A stretch of DNA of 64,000 bases. Source: Nigrospora sphaerica (lineage: Eukaryota > Ascomycota > Sordariomycetes > Amphisphaeriales > Apiosporaceae). The notes below the pieces were generated by a model. The model was not told the DNA's origin and made no database searches. It was given only the letters and a program-made list of their open reading frames with translations. The stretch covers positions 5,394,001 to 5,458,000 of the forward strand of contig JAGVVL010000001.1 of NCBI GenBank assembly GCA_018287875.1, given 5' to 3'. This document shows positions 35,424 to 45,181 of this stretch, one piece after another; the first letter of the stretch is position 1, and every line of letters starts with the position of its first letter. Position numbers and translations under genes: made by a program.

Positions 35424-36755
35424 CGTATTGTGAATTTGACTGCCCGTGTCCTTGCTACCCATGTTTGCCAAACGAGCGTGATGATGAAAAGAATCGTAAG
35501 TCCAACACCCGCTCGCCAACAAGCCACCCGGAAGCTTCTCCATAGCAGCCCAAGCAGCGACCGATGATAAACACCCACAAGTTCCGTCGTCCATCCGCCT
35601 TGGCGTGTTTGCTCCGATCGCCGATTGTTCATTTTTGGAACCAGAAACACATCCATGATGCGTCTTTCCCAATGCACCATATGGGCATCCCCTCCTCTTC
35701 GACCCAGAGCTGGTGGATATGGTTGCTGAAGTCATCACGGTGTTCCTCCATGCTGAGCTCGCATTTCCAAACGCGTCTTGTCTGCCGCCTCCCTGATATT
35801 GCACACAGAGTCTGGCGCGCTCTTGTTCACGCAGCAGAATCGGAACATTGAGTGGGCACCTGACGGGGTTTAAGAGCCAGGCATTTGCCCACCCATAAAC
35901 ACACCTCTCTCGTTCGACATTCGTAGATCCGGGCATGGCGGTGGGCGCGCGGGACTCTGAAGGCTTTGTCTTGTGGTGTAAGAGTGAAGGGTAGGTAATG
36001 TGAACACGAGGCCAGAGAAGCAATGCCTTGGGATAAGGGTTGTTACGGTAAGCATGGATGAACCAGCTTCGCTTGGCCCCGGCAGATAAATCGCCAACTG
36101 TCTTCCTCCAAATACATGTCGGTGGTAAGTCTGCAAGTCGCCGCTGCCATTGCCGTGATGTCTCATCATCCCATTCCATGGAAAGTACAGCAGAAGCCCA
36201 TGGGATAAGCGTCAACTGCCACCTCGACAGGAGGGGTTTACTCAGCGCACCTAGCCAAGGAAGGCATTCGGTCCTGGTCACATCCTCTTCCACAAACCGC
36301 CAATACATTGGCCTGCACGACAGGGTTCGTCTGATACAATGGGGAACCGCATTGATGGTCAAATAGAGGGTAGCACTCGCCGCGTTGGGATGGTGCTTGA
36401 GGCAGGCCTAGCAGGTAGGACAAAGGAAGACGTGACGTAGCGATTGTCTTCCGGGGTCTCATACCCTTCCAGCGTTGTAGGCAGCAGCCTTTCCTGTCTC
36501 GATAGCAAAGAAGTACGCGGTAAGAGCGCCCAGGCTTCGTTCCAGAATGCTTTCACCTTCAGCCGCGGGGTTTGCACTCGGGCCTTCCACCTCCGTCGCA
36601 TACTGTGAGAGCCACCCATAATCCATTATTATCCCTGCGGTAGCCACTGTCTCTTTCTGATCACTTTAAAAGCACCGTAAGCGTGCTTCCCTCAGGAGAC
36701 TTGTCGCTATGGCGGCCTCCAATCTCTTTCCCACGGCCCCTTGACCCAAACCACC
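35424..36755. other. Region with possible degraded coding traces
   Basis: About 1.3 kb. On the minus strand a 62-codon frame at 36647-36459 (starting MATAGIIMDYGWLSQYATEV) and a longer open frame at 36362-35214 look partly protein-like, but no consistent gene model or family emerges. They may be remnants similar to those in the preceding 1.5 kb. Nothing firm is called. Confidence 0.35.
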
Positions 36756-37313
36756 ATGTCTACGACGGCGAGTTCCGGCACGAGACGCGCATTCCGCACC
36801 GCCACCTCGACTCCAAGGAAACACCCCACCCGCGGCGCCAAACACCGGAAGGCCCATGGGGCCGTGATCGACTACATCATGGCCCGGACGATGATCATGT
36901 TGAACGACGCGTACCAAAACGAGCTCGCCAAGAAGTGCCGGGTGCCGGCGGCCGAGGCGTACCAGCACTGGTGCGAAATGAACTCGCTGATGCAGCAGAG
37001 CACAACGCTGCGGGACAGTGCCATCGCCGCACTGCGGGCTATGTGGGGCCTCGGGATCCCGCCGCATAACGTCGAGCGTGCTGATGACTTCATCCGGGAG
37101 CGTGGGTTCCTCGACCACTTTCAGGGCGTGTTCGGCATCACGTACAAGCAATTCAAGATCGCTAGAGTGAACTTGGACAGATTTCGAGAGAGTTTGCAGC
37201 CCGAGAGATTCCAGATCGACTATGACGACACACAAAGGGGACAGGGAAAAGACGGTAACCAGAGTCGGGGAATGTCACTCTCCAGGGACGTCCCAATGGC
37301 CTCCCATGGCTGA
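36756..37313 (+). CDS. Small uncharacterised protein
   Basis: An open frame of 185 codons from the ATG at 36756 (context CACCATG). The N-terminal 35 residues are Ser/Thr/Arg/Lys-rich (MSTTASSGTRRAFRTATSTP), basic enough for a nuclear or mitochondrial signal. The middle is predicted helical by composition (AVIDYIMARTMIMLNDAYQ; AAEAYQHWCEMNSLMQQ; LRDSAIAALRAMWGL) and the end is hydrophilic (DDTQRGQGKDG). I recognise no domain. Codon use is similar to neighbouring genes and there is no frame break, unlike the remnants to the left, so it may be a functional lineage-specific gene. An intron near the 3' end cannot be excluded. Confidence 0.5.
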   Translation: MSTTASSGTRRAFRTATSTPRKHPTRGAKHRKAHGAVIDYIMARTMIMLNDAYQNELAKKCRVPAAEAYQHWCEMNSLMQQSTTLRDSAIAALRAMWGLGIPPHNVERADDFIRERGFLDHFQGVFGITYKQFKIARVNLDRFRESLQPERFQIDYDDTQRGQGKDGNQSRGMSLSRDVPMASHG

Positions 37314-37594
37314 TATGGTGTCAGCAGCAGTGCACCGGTGGTGGTCTTACTTCTATGGATGGGGCGAGATATGGATGGTATCGTACATCCAGTATACAAT
37401 TGTGCGCGCATTGGAACAATTCTCTCTTTTGGGAAGCAGTTCGTCACCACGATCAAAACCAACCCGGGGATTGGGGGCCCTCGCCCAAGTCGCAAGGTGA
37501 AACGGGAGGAGGCTGATTTGCGCATTAAAGATTATCGTAGTCATAGTGTCGCGTAGACAGCAGCGTCGTGGTCCATTCCGAGATTCATACAAGC

Positions 37595-38455
37595 TCAGAT
37601 GCGCTCCGAGATCCATTCCCACCACTTCTCCACCTTGCTCTCGAGCACGCTGCCGCTGACGATGTCGACCTCGATGTCGAATTCTCGCATCTGGCTGAAG
37701 GCGAACTTCTCGGAGCCGTACTCGCCCAGCCAGGCGTCGTTCTCGTCGTTCTCGCCGTCGTCGGCGCCGGCGCCCGAGTCGAGCAAGCCCTTGCTCCGGT
37801 GGGAGCGGACCCGCGCCAGCTCGGCTTCCAGGTTGCTCTTGACCAGGGAGGCGGGCAGGGCGGTGAACAGGTCGGCCTTGTTGGCGGCCAGCAGGACGGG
37901 GATGGCGCGGGGGGCGCGCGAGGTCTTGCCGACGCCCATACGCTTCTGCAGGGCCAGAAGCACGTCGTAGAGGTAGTCGGCGGTGGCGGGCAGGTTCTCG
38001 TCGAGCGCGGCGGCGTCGACGACGAAGACGACGGCCTTGAGGCCCTCGCGGGCCGCCACGTCGGCCATGGAGAAGTTGCGCAGCTTGCCGTGGCCGGGCG
38101 TGTCGACCAGCAGGAACTTCTTGTGGGTGCCGGGCGCGTCCTCCCTGGCCGCCTCGACAAAGGACAGCGGCACGCCGGCGTCGGTCGACACGGTGAGCTC
38201 GACGGCGTGGGGCACCTGCGACGTGTGGGTGGCGGCGGCGCCGCCGTCGCCACGCTCGAGCAGTGTGAGGAGCGCCGTCTTGCCGGCACCCGGCGGGCCC
38301 ACGAGCAGAACCGAGGGTAGGTTCGTGTAGGGCGTAGAGCGCGTCACGAAGATGTGGACGAGGAGAGGGACGAGGAAGACGATGAGGGCGCCGACGATGA
38401 AGACGGGCGCCGATGGGGTGAGTATGTACTCGGCATACTGGGCGATTCGGTCCAT
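37595..38455 (-). CDS. SRP102: Signal recognition particle receptor subunit beta
   Basis: A single exon of 286 codons on the minus strand, starting at the ATG at 38455 (MDRIAQYAEYILTPSAPVF). An N-terminal transmembrane helix (VFIVGALIVFLVPLLVHIFV) is followed by an SRPRB-type small GTPase domain: P-loop GPPGAGKTALLTLL, DTPGHGKLR as G3 and ANKADL as G4. It anchors the SRP receptor alpha subunit at the ER membrane during cotranslational targeting. An acidic insertion (GADDGENDENDAW) precedes the conserved C-terminal segment ending WWEWISERI. The upstream in-frame start at 38533 adds a Pro/Arg-rich stretch before the membrane anchor and was rejected. Length agrees with fungal homologues. About 280 bp separate its stop from the preceding plus-strand gene (convergent). 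Confidence 0.93.
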   Translation of the reverse strand: MDRIAQYAEYILTPSAPVFIVGALIVFLVPLLVHIFVTRSTPYTNLPSVLLVGPPGAGKTALLTLLERGDGGAAATHTSQVPHAVELTVSTDAGVPLSFVEAAREDAPGTHKKFLLVDTPGHGKLRNFSMADVAAREGLKAVVFVVDAAALDENLPATADYLYDVLLALQKRMGVGKTSRAPRAIPVLLAANKADLFTALPASLVKSNLEAELARVRSHRSKGLLDSGAGADDGENDENDAWLGEYGSEKFAFSQMREFDIEVDIVSGSVLESKVEKWWEWISERI

Positions 38456-39441
38456 GGCGGGCGAGGCGCGGGGACGGGGCAACGACGGGAGGGATGGAAC
38501 GGTATGCCCTCCCTTTCTCGAGAGGGGACGCAACGACTCAAGTACTCGAATTGGTAGTACTTGGCAGGATGTGATGGAGTACTGAACAGCTCAGCGCGGG
38601 GCCGTCAAGGTCCGGATGAATTGGGGGGGGGGGGGGGTTGGAGTCGGTCTACCTGTCCCAAAATGTCGACAGATTGTGGCCTTATCGTCGTCGCTCACCC
38701 ACCTTTGTACCTCTCCCCCCATGGGATGGATCAATAAGTGTTCATGGATGCCCCCGTCACGACCACCCAGTGGCTGAACCGGGCTGATGGGGAGGGTTCC
38801 ACGCCAAGCTCTTTCAGCCCTTTTTAAACATACAGACGTTCATAGTACATCGTACATACAGAAATACCGACGCGCTCAAGTCCCTGATCGCTGGGTCTGA
38901 GGGTCCCTGATCCCCGCCCCGTCAGGCCCGTTGCCAGGTGGTTCCAGCCAATCAGCGGCCGTCCAAGCGGGAAGCGGATGGGACGTGGTCTGGCATAGCC
39001 GGGCCGGAGAGAGGCTGACGACGACACACAGTCGATTAGACTGTCCTGCCTACCTATACTAAGGTCCCACGATTTGCCGTCCTTTCCATTTTGCATTGAA
39101 GGGGGTGGGAAGTGCTGCTGTCTGCGACCGCTGTTCGTCCTTTCAACTTCTCTTCGCGAGGACGATTCGGCCGCTATCGTCTTCTCTGGTCCAGCGATTT
39201 ACCACTACTGTTACTGGGTACATAATTCATTCGGTACCAGGCCTTACACACCTACAACCTCTGGCCGACGTAGCCCAGCTATCCACCGCCCGCGTGCTCC
39301 CTTGGCCTCCGGCTTGCGCTTAAATCGCCCGAGCCTTTTCTACCACACCAAGGTCTTTCTTTTGGCCCGCGCCTCTCGTCCCGTCCGCCCGTCCGCCCTC
39401 CTCGCCTCGTCACGTCGTCCCAGAGCTTCCGCCCTCCTCTG
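38456..39441. other. Divergent promoter region between SRP102 and AKR1
   Basis: About 990 bp. It includes a G-run of roughly 13 bases at about 38624-38637 and a pyrimidine-rich leader close to the AKR1 start. No other gene is seen. Confidence 0.6.
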
Positions 39442-41804
39442 ATGTCGCAAGCCAACGGTAGCGTCGCCGGCGTGCCGACGCAGCCGTCGTCCAAGGCCGC
39501 CGCGGCCGCGCCCAAGATCAACTCGGATGACATGGAAATGGGCAGCGTCCCCGGCAACGCGCCGCCCGCCCAGGCCGACATTATGCAGCTGGCGAGGATA
39601 GGGGACATACCGGCCATGGAAAAGCTGTTCGAAGCGTCGGAGCAGGATGCGACGTACACGGACGAAGAGGGCATCACGCCGTTACATGTACGTGCCGACG
39701 CCGCCGCAGCCGGCAGGACTAACGACGACTAATCTTCTTCTTCTTCTTGACAGTGGGCCGCTATCAACAACCAGTATGCCATGACGAAGTTCTTGATCGA
39801 TAAGGGCGCCGACATCAACAAGAAGGGCGGCGAGTCGGTTGCGACGCCCCTGCAGTGGGCCGCCCAGCGCTCCAACTACTACACCGTCAACCTCCTGCTC
39901 CAACACGGCGCCGACCCCCTGATCACCGACTCGCAGGGCTACAACACCCTCCACATCTCGACCTTCAACGGGAACATCCTCCTCATCACGCTGCTGCTGC
40001 ACCAGGGCATCCCCGTCGACGTGACCGACACGTACGGCCACACGGCCCTGATGTGGGCCGCCTACAAGGGCTTCCCGCAGTGCGTCGACCTGCTCCTGCG
40101 ATGGGGCGCAAGCGTCCACGCCCGGGACGAGCAGGGCTTTACCGCGCTGCACTGGGCCCTGGTCAAGGGCTCGCCCGCCTGCGTGCTCAAGGTCATCGAG
40201 TACGGCGCCGATCGCTTCGCCCAGACGGACACGGGCAAGACGCCCGCCATCACCGCCCAGGACCTGAACACGACCAAGGCATGGCACCGCGCCCTGAAGG
40301 AGTGCGGGTACGACGAGGACGCGCACCCCGTGACGCCCTGGTGGCCGGGCGCCTCCTACTTTCTCCAGGACAAGCGCGCCTTCATGAATAAGTTTCTGTT
40401 CGTGCTTCCGAGCGCCCTCCTATGGATCGAATTGCAGGTCATGGCCCGCTTCCCCATCTACTTCTCGGTATTCCTGGCATGCGCCGTCGGTTTTGGTTTC
40501 CAGTGGATTACAAATCAAGTGGTCGAGTATGGCCCTCCGGACATGCGACACTTGCATAAGACGGTAAGCGGCCCCGTTTCCTGCGCCATGGCGAGCGGTT
40601 GGATCTAACAGAATGACTCGATAGCCGTGGCTGGCCGGTATCTTTGCCGCGTCTGTGTTGTTGACGGGACTGGCTTGGTTGTTTGCCGTGCTGCCAGGTA
40701 CGCTTTTTGACACCCTCCCACTCGTGGACGACGGCGCCCTGACTAACCCCGGTGAAAGCTACGTTTTCGGATCACCCCCTGCTCAACTTCTTCTTTGCCG
40801 GCACGTTCAGTCTGACCGTCTACTTCTACGCGTCTTGTATGATTTTCGACCCGGGCTATGTCCCGAAACTGAACGGGATTGCCGAACAGAAGGCCGTCAT
40901 CGACGAGCTCCTGAGCCTGTGGAAGTTTGACGAGAGCAACTTCTGCGTCTCGTGCATGATCCGGACGCCGCTCCGCAGCAAGCACTGTAAGCGATGTGCT
41001 CGATGCGTGGCCAAGCACGACCACCACTGTCCCTGGGTCAACAACTGTGTCGGCATCAACAACCACCGCCACTTCTTCCTCTATCTCATCTCCCTGACCT
41101 TTGGCATCCTGACCTTTGACTGGCTGCTCTACTTCTACTTCTCCGAGCTCCCCAGCAGCGGCTCGGACAAGTGCACCCTGTTCTCCGAAAACGTCTGCAA
41201 GGTCCTCAACTCGGACCCCTACCATGTCCTGCTGGGCATCTGGGTTACCCTGCAGCTGACGTGGGTCGGCATGCTTCTTTTCGTGCAGTTCGTCCAGGTT
41301 GCCCGCGCCATGACGACGTACGAGAACATGTACGGTATCAGCGACGGCGCCGCGGCCAACATGACGCAGGGCTTCACGAGCACTGGCGCCCCGCTGGATC
41401 CCAACCACCCCAACGCCGCGCCCCCCTCGGCGGCCGACGACCCCCTCGGCGCCCAGCCCCACGGCGCGCCCGGCCACCGCCACCGCCAGGGCTTCCTCAA
41501 GCAGTGGAGCCGCATCCTGGGCGTGGATACTTTTATCGAGACGGCTACGGGCCGCAGCGCTGCCACGGCCAAGAAGCAGCGCAAGAAGAAGAACCCCTAC
41601 TCGCGTGGCTACGTGCAGAACTGCAAGGACTTTTGGTTCGACCCCGCGCCCGTCTTTGGGCGCCGCGAGACGGGTGAGGCCTTGCTGGGCGGGCAGAAGG
41701 TCAACTGGACCGAGGCCTACGAGAGCCCGGCTCTGATGAGCGCCGGCCTGGGCGGGCGACGGCGAGGCGGCTACGAGTCGGTGGCCGGCGAAGACCAAGT
41801 TTGA
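39442..41804 (+). CDS. AKR1: Ankyrin-repeat DHHC palmitoyltransferase (Akr1 type)
   Basis: Four exons: 39442-39687, 39754-40563, 40625-40697 and 40759-41804; 724 residues. Introns of about 61-66 bp have GTACGT/GTAAGC/GTACGC donors and CAG, TAG and AAG acceptors. The N-terminal half has about six ankyrin repeats (for example ITPLHWAAINNQ across intron 1, ATPLQWAAQRSNYYTVNLLL, FTALHWALVKG). Two hydrophobic segments are followed by a further membrane pair, then the Cys-rich catalytic domain SKHCKRCARCVAKHDHHCPW with acyl-accepting Cys467, and two more helices. The enzyme S-acylates cytosolic proteins at the Golgi or endosomes; yeast Akr1 modifies Yck1/2 and contributes to endocytosis. Yeast Akr1 has DHYC; this one has canonical DHHC. 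The C-terminus is Pro/His-rich, then basic (KKQRKKKNPY). Every key motif is intact. Confidence 0.95.
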
Positions 41805-42340
41805 ACCTTTGGCGCGCGTGCGCGCGCACTGGAGCGATAGCGATGCGTTCCAAACGACTTGACGTGTGGCAATATCGGCTGGACACGATTCCGATGCCGG
41901 CTTGGGGCTTGGACGTCGGTGCCCGACTAATATGTATAGCGAGGAGCCCGCGGGTTGCAGTACTTTAGCACCGTGGCCGAGGCCTCCCGCCGCTTGCTTA
42001 CTTGTAAGACACCATGTATCACGATTAAAAGAAACTAGAGCAATCCAATCTTCATCAACAGTCGGTTAGTGTAATGCTCACCGGGTTTTAAGGAATCCGG
42101 ATCCCGGGCGCTGGCCGGCTCTCCTACCTCGGCCACTCTATCCACAAGTACTTCTGATGCTACGCACCCGAGAGTTTCGGCGAGACAAGACCACCTTGCA
42201 CTGCCCCCCATTTTCGGCAGGTGGGGCTGGCCAATACGAAAAACCTTTGTCGGAATGTGGGTCTCTACGAAGCTTCTACACGTTTCAGGATTAGTACGTT
42301 CAATAAGCGCATATCCATCAAATTCGACAAGCGCAGTCAA
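41805..42340. other. Intergenic region between AKR1 and the tRNA gene
   Basis: 536 bp, with AKR1 3' sequences at the left. A segment at about 42060-42125 can be drawn as a partial tRNA-like fold but lacks a T-arm (see rejected). Nothing else is seen. Confidence 0.5.
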
Positions 42341-42429
42341 GGTCGATTAGTGTAGTTGGTCATCACTTCGGATTCTGATCTCTTCCGCGATCACTTCCGG
42401 CGACGAGGGTTCGAATCCCTCATTGACCT
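42341..42429 (+). tRNA. tRNA-Gln (anticodon CUG) with a short intron
   Basis: The acceptor stem GGTCGAT pairs with ATTGACC at the 3' end, and the box A/B promoters are visible (TTAGTGTAGTTGG; GGTTCGAATCC). The anticodon stem TCGGA/TCCGG encloses a loop TT-CTG-A interrupted after position 37 by about 16 bases (42378-42393), the standard place for a nuclear tRNA intron. The spliced loop is TTCTGAT with anticodon CUG, decoding CAG. Discriminator base is T at 42429. Splicing of such a pre-tRNA needs the tRNA endonuclease, ligase and the Tpt1 2'-phosphotransferase, whose gene is 0.5 kb to the right. Confidence 0.9.
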
Positions 42430-42430
42430 C

Positions 42431-42435
42431 TTTTT
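42431..42435 (+). terminator. RNA polymerase III terminator
   Basis: A T5 run one base after the tRNA discriminator, the usual Pol III stop signal. Confidence 0.85.
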
Positions 42436-42937
42436 ATCCATGTTGACTTTCTTTTTCTCTGAATTCCTGAATACTGAGTGAGCGTTAGACCATTCCCAGG
42501 ATACCAGTGACACAGTGGACGTCGTCGTAAGAGCGTTCATTCTTGGGAAGTTTGATTTCCTTGGCCTTGTTTTTGTTGTTTTCGGCTCGAAATTACTGAA
42601 TTCGCTCTTGCCGCGCCGTCTTCGCGAGGAATTTGTCTTTACTACTTATTTAGGGCTGTTACTTTACCACTTGTCCTGCCTATGTAAATACGTTGTTTGT
42701 CTGCCACCCCGCGTATATAAGCACCATCGTGGGCATCGTTTGACGTACATAGCCGAGGCATACTTTGAGTACGACGAGTTATTGCACCAGGCAAGTGATT
42801 GAGATAGTGGCATTAGGGGTTTCGTAACGGTGGCTTTGGGCAGGTTCGCCTGCCTTTACGTGGGAAATGCCACTTCCTCCATCCCCGTTGCGTAGCCGTA
42901 AATAGCATGGCTTCTTTTCCTTCCTTTCGGTTTTTTT
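42436..42937. other. AT-richer intergenic stretch
   Basis: 502 bp between the tRNA terminator and the TPT1 stop codon. A 95-codon plus-strand open frame (42515-42802) and a TATATAA at about 42715 are present, but there is no evidence of a gene. Confidence 0.45.
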
Positions 42938-44059
42938 TTACCGATCCCGGCCTCCGCCCCGGCCTCGGCCTCCGCGGCCTCCGCGGCCTCCTCCGCGACC
43001 CCCCTGCCGGTCCTTGCCTTGGGGCACGCGGGCGTGGAGGCCGTCGGGCAGGTCGGCGACGTGCTGGCCGTCCCTCCAAAGCAGGCCGACGCCCTGGCGG
43101 CGGCCGCGAACCTCGCGGAAGTACTTGAGCGGCACGACGCCGTCGGCGTCGCCCGCCGTGAGCACCACGCCGTTGGAGCTGAGCCACCACGTCATGTCGC
43201 CGTTGCGCAGGCTCGCCTCGACGTCGACAAAGATGAGCACCTCGGCGTCGGCCCGCATGCCGCTGATGACCTTGGGCGGCGGCGCGGCCGCCCCTTCTTC
43301 GTCCTGGGGGCTGTGCGCGGGCGCGCCGGCGCCGTCGGGCAGGCCGGTGCCAAAGTGCACGTGCGTGCGGCCCATCTTCTTGAGGCCGCCATCGGCCACG
43401 ATGGCGGGCCAGAAGGCAAAGTAGGTGCCGTGGACGACGACGGGGGGCACATTGCCGGCCTCGAGCGTCAGCGGCGTGTGCAGGGCCTCGCTGGCGATCT
43501 CAATGCTGTGGCCCTGGTTGGCGCGGATGAGCCAGTCGTGCGGGTCCGTCGCGCTCTCGTCCGCCCCGGCCGCCGGCTTGAGCGTGAAGCGCTTCTTGGC
43601 GTTGTCGCGCTCGACCTTTTGGATCTCAGCCAGGCTGGGCTTCAGCGACTTGAGCCGGTTCCACTGGAGCTGTTCCTGCTTGTCAGCCTGGGCCTCGTCC
43701 CCGTTTCCCGGTGCTTCCCTGGCTGGACCCGGACGGGTCACAGGCCGGGCCCGAATTCCAGCCCCGTCGCGCCAACACACGCGCCCTGCGGTGGTACGGC
43801 ATGAAGAATATGCCCCCCGGGAGACCGAAGCGTAAGGAACCCCGGAGCAAGGGGAAATATCACTCACCACCTGATCCAAGCGTGCAAAGCCCTCGCCGTC
43901 GAGATCTATGCCGGCGTCCGAGGCCTTGTGGCGCAAGAGAGCCGACAGCGCCTTACTGATCGAGACCTCGCGGTCCGGGGCGCCGCCGCCGCCGCGTTTG
44001 CCCTTGCCGTCACCGCGGGGCGCCCGGGCGCCGCCCTCCCGAGCCGCCTCGTCGGCCAT
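42938..44059 (-). CDS. TPT1: tRNA 2'-phosphotransferase
   Basis: Two exons on the minus strand, 44059-43868 and 43669-42938, with an intron of about 198 bp (GTGAGT; acceptor CAG at 43672-43670, chosen because it restores LDQV/LQWNRLKSLKP; a second AG 6 bp upstream would add Glu-Gln). The 307-residue enzyme transfers the splice-junction 2'-phosphate of ligated tRNA to NAD+. Family marks: SKALSALLRHKA, RFTLKP, WLIRANQGHS, GTYFAFW, KMGRTHVHFGTG, then VLIFVDVEASLRNGDMTWWL and SSNGVVLTAGD. Arg/His residues of the RHRR catalytic set are present. A Pro/Ala/Glu insertion sits after HVHFGTG, and the tail is an RGG-type stretch (GGRGGRGGRGRGGG) not part of the catalytic fold, perhaps RNA-binding. The frame is open for a further 101 codons upstream of the ATG, so a longer isoform is possible. 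Confidence 0.92.
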   Translation of the reverse strand: MADEAAREGGARAPRGDGKGKRGGGGAPDREVSISKALSALLRHKASDAGIDLDGEGFARLDQVVSDISPCSGVPYASVSRGAYSSCRTTAGRVCWRDGAGIRARPVTRPGPAREAPGNGDEAQADKQEQLQWNRLKSLKPSLAEIQKVERDNAKKRFTLKPAAGADESATDPHDWLIRANQGHSIEIASEALHTPLTLEAGNVPPVVVHGTYFAFWPAIVADGGLKKMGRTHVHFGTGLPDGAGAPAHSPQDEEGAAAPPPKVISGMRADAEVLIFVDVEASLRNGDMTWWLSSNGVVLTAGDADGVVPLKYFREVRGRRQGVGLLWRDGQHVADLPDGLHARVPQGKDRQGGRGGGRGGRGGRGRGGGRDR

Positions 44060-45181
44060 GTTGCCGTGAGTCACTGCGTGGGTGTGTCCCGGGTTGGCGG
44101 GAAACGGGACGATGGTCGCCGCCTTGCTGCTGTGGCGAAATGCTGAGGGCCACGGTCGTGAGCAGGCGGAAGCTACTTTCCGGGGGCAACCGAAAGCCGC
44201 CGACGAAAACGAAGATGCGTTTGCTTGGGTGGGTTGAAATGTCCCAGCCCGCTGGAGAAGTACGCGTTGTTGTCTCGCCCCGGAACGTGGTATGATCATA
44301 TCAGTCGCGAGCCTCGAGGAAAGACATGTCTCCAAGATATATCCCCCCTGCACCTCCTGCACCCGTTTGTATCAAGTACCTGATACGTCCATAGGGCTAC
44401 TTACTAGTAGCAACTAAAAAATCCTGGTGGGGTACAACGCCGCCGGCCTGAGTCACCCGTCGAATGGCAAAATGAGCCCTCCCAATGCGCTTTCCCTGCC
44501 GGGCGATCAATTTCCAGATACATGGTCTATGCAGTTCAAGTGTCTACTTCGTATACATGCCTCGCGGGGAATGAACGACTACGCACCTGTATACACTTGC
44601 AGTCATACGCGGGTACACAAGGCGTATACTCAGGAGTAGCCGGCAAACATCGGCATGGAAGGTAATTCGTGTGTCTCGTTAGGACCCGAGCTAATAAGAG
44701 GTATTCATACATTACTGCCGGTCAATGTACAGACCTGTATCTACAAAGTACATTGCTGCTTTGGTCGCCTGTTTCGCCAACCGGCAAGTCAAGTCGTTTC
44801 CTTCGTTCATCGGGCGTCCAGTCCGTCTAAATGCAAATGTCCACCGCTGTGGTCATGAACCTCCCCCCTTGGCGCCTTCGCTTCCAGAAACCTTCCTGGC
44901 CCTAGCCGGGAACGTGTGTCGAGTGCATGCTACTGGTTAAATGATGCATGCAATGGGAAATGATACAAATCGAATGCCAAAACGCGCTTTTTCCCCCTTC
45001 GCCGAGGAGGAAGCCCCGAGAAAACCTCGTGGGCATGTGATGCTGAAGGATAGGCGCAGGAAATACTTCGTCTGCGTCCGGCTCTAAGAATGGACAAACG
45101 CCGCAAAAAACGCCACTATCAAAGAGTCAAATGGCACGCTGGGGGTACATGTCGTGGACGTAAGAGGTCGTAGCATTCGTC
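44060..45181. other. Intergenic region between TPT1 and the large disordered protein
   Basis: About 1.1 kb. The left part is the TPT1 promoter; the right part should be the 3' UTR of the next minus-strand gene. No other feature is recognised. Confidence 0.55.

Noticed and set aside
35214..36362. 382-codon minus-strand open frame
   Set aside because: It overlaps a plus-strand coding-like segment and shows no family motif; some parts may be relic sequence, but I cannot support a gene.
42062..42125. Possible second tRNA (acceptor-like AGTCGGT pairing with GGCCGGCT and an anticodon-like hairpin)
   Set aside because: There is no T-arm or B-box (no GGTTCRANYCC), the anticodon loop would be eight bases and the D-arm is poor. 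The pairing is expected by chance in GC-rich DNA.
42515..42802. 95-codon plus-strand frame after the tRNA with a nearby TATATAA
   Set aside because: Composition matches the AT-richer background and the TATA lies inside the frame rather than upstream.
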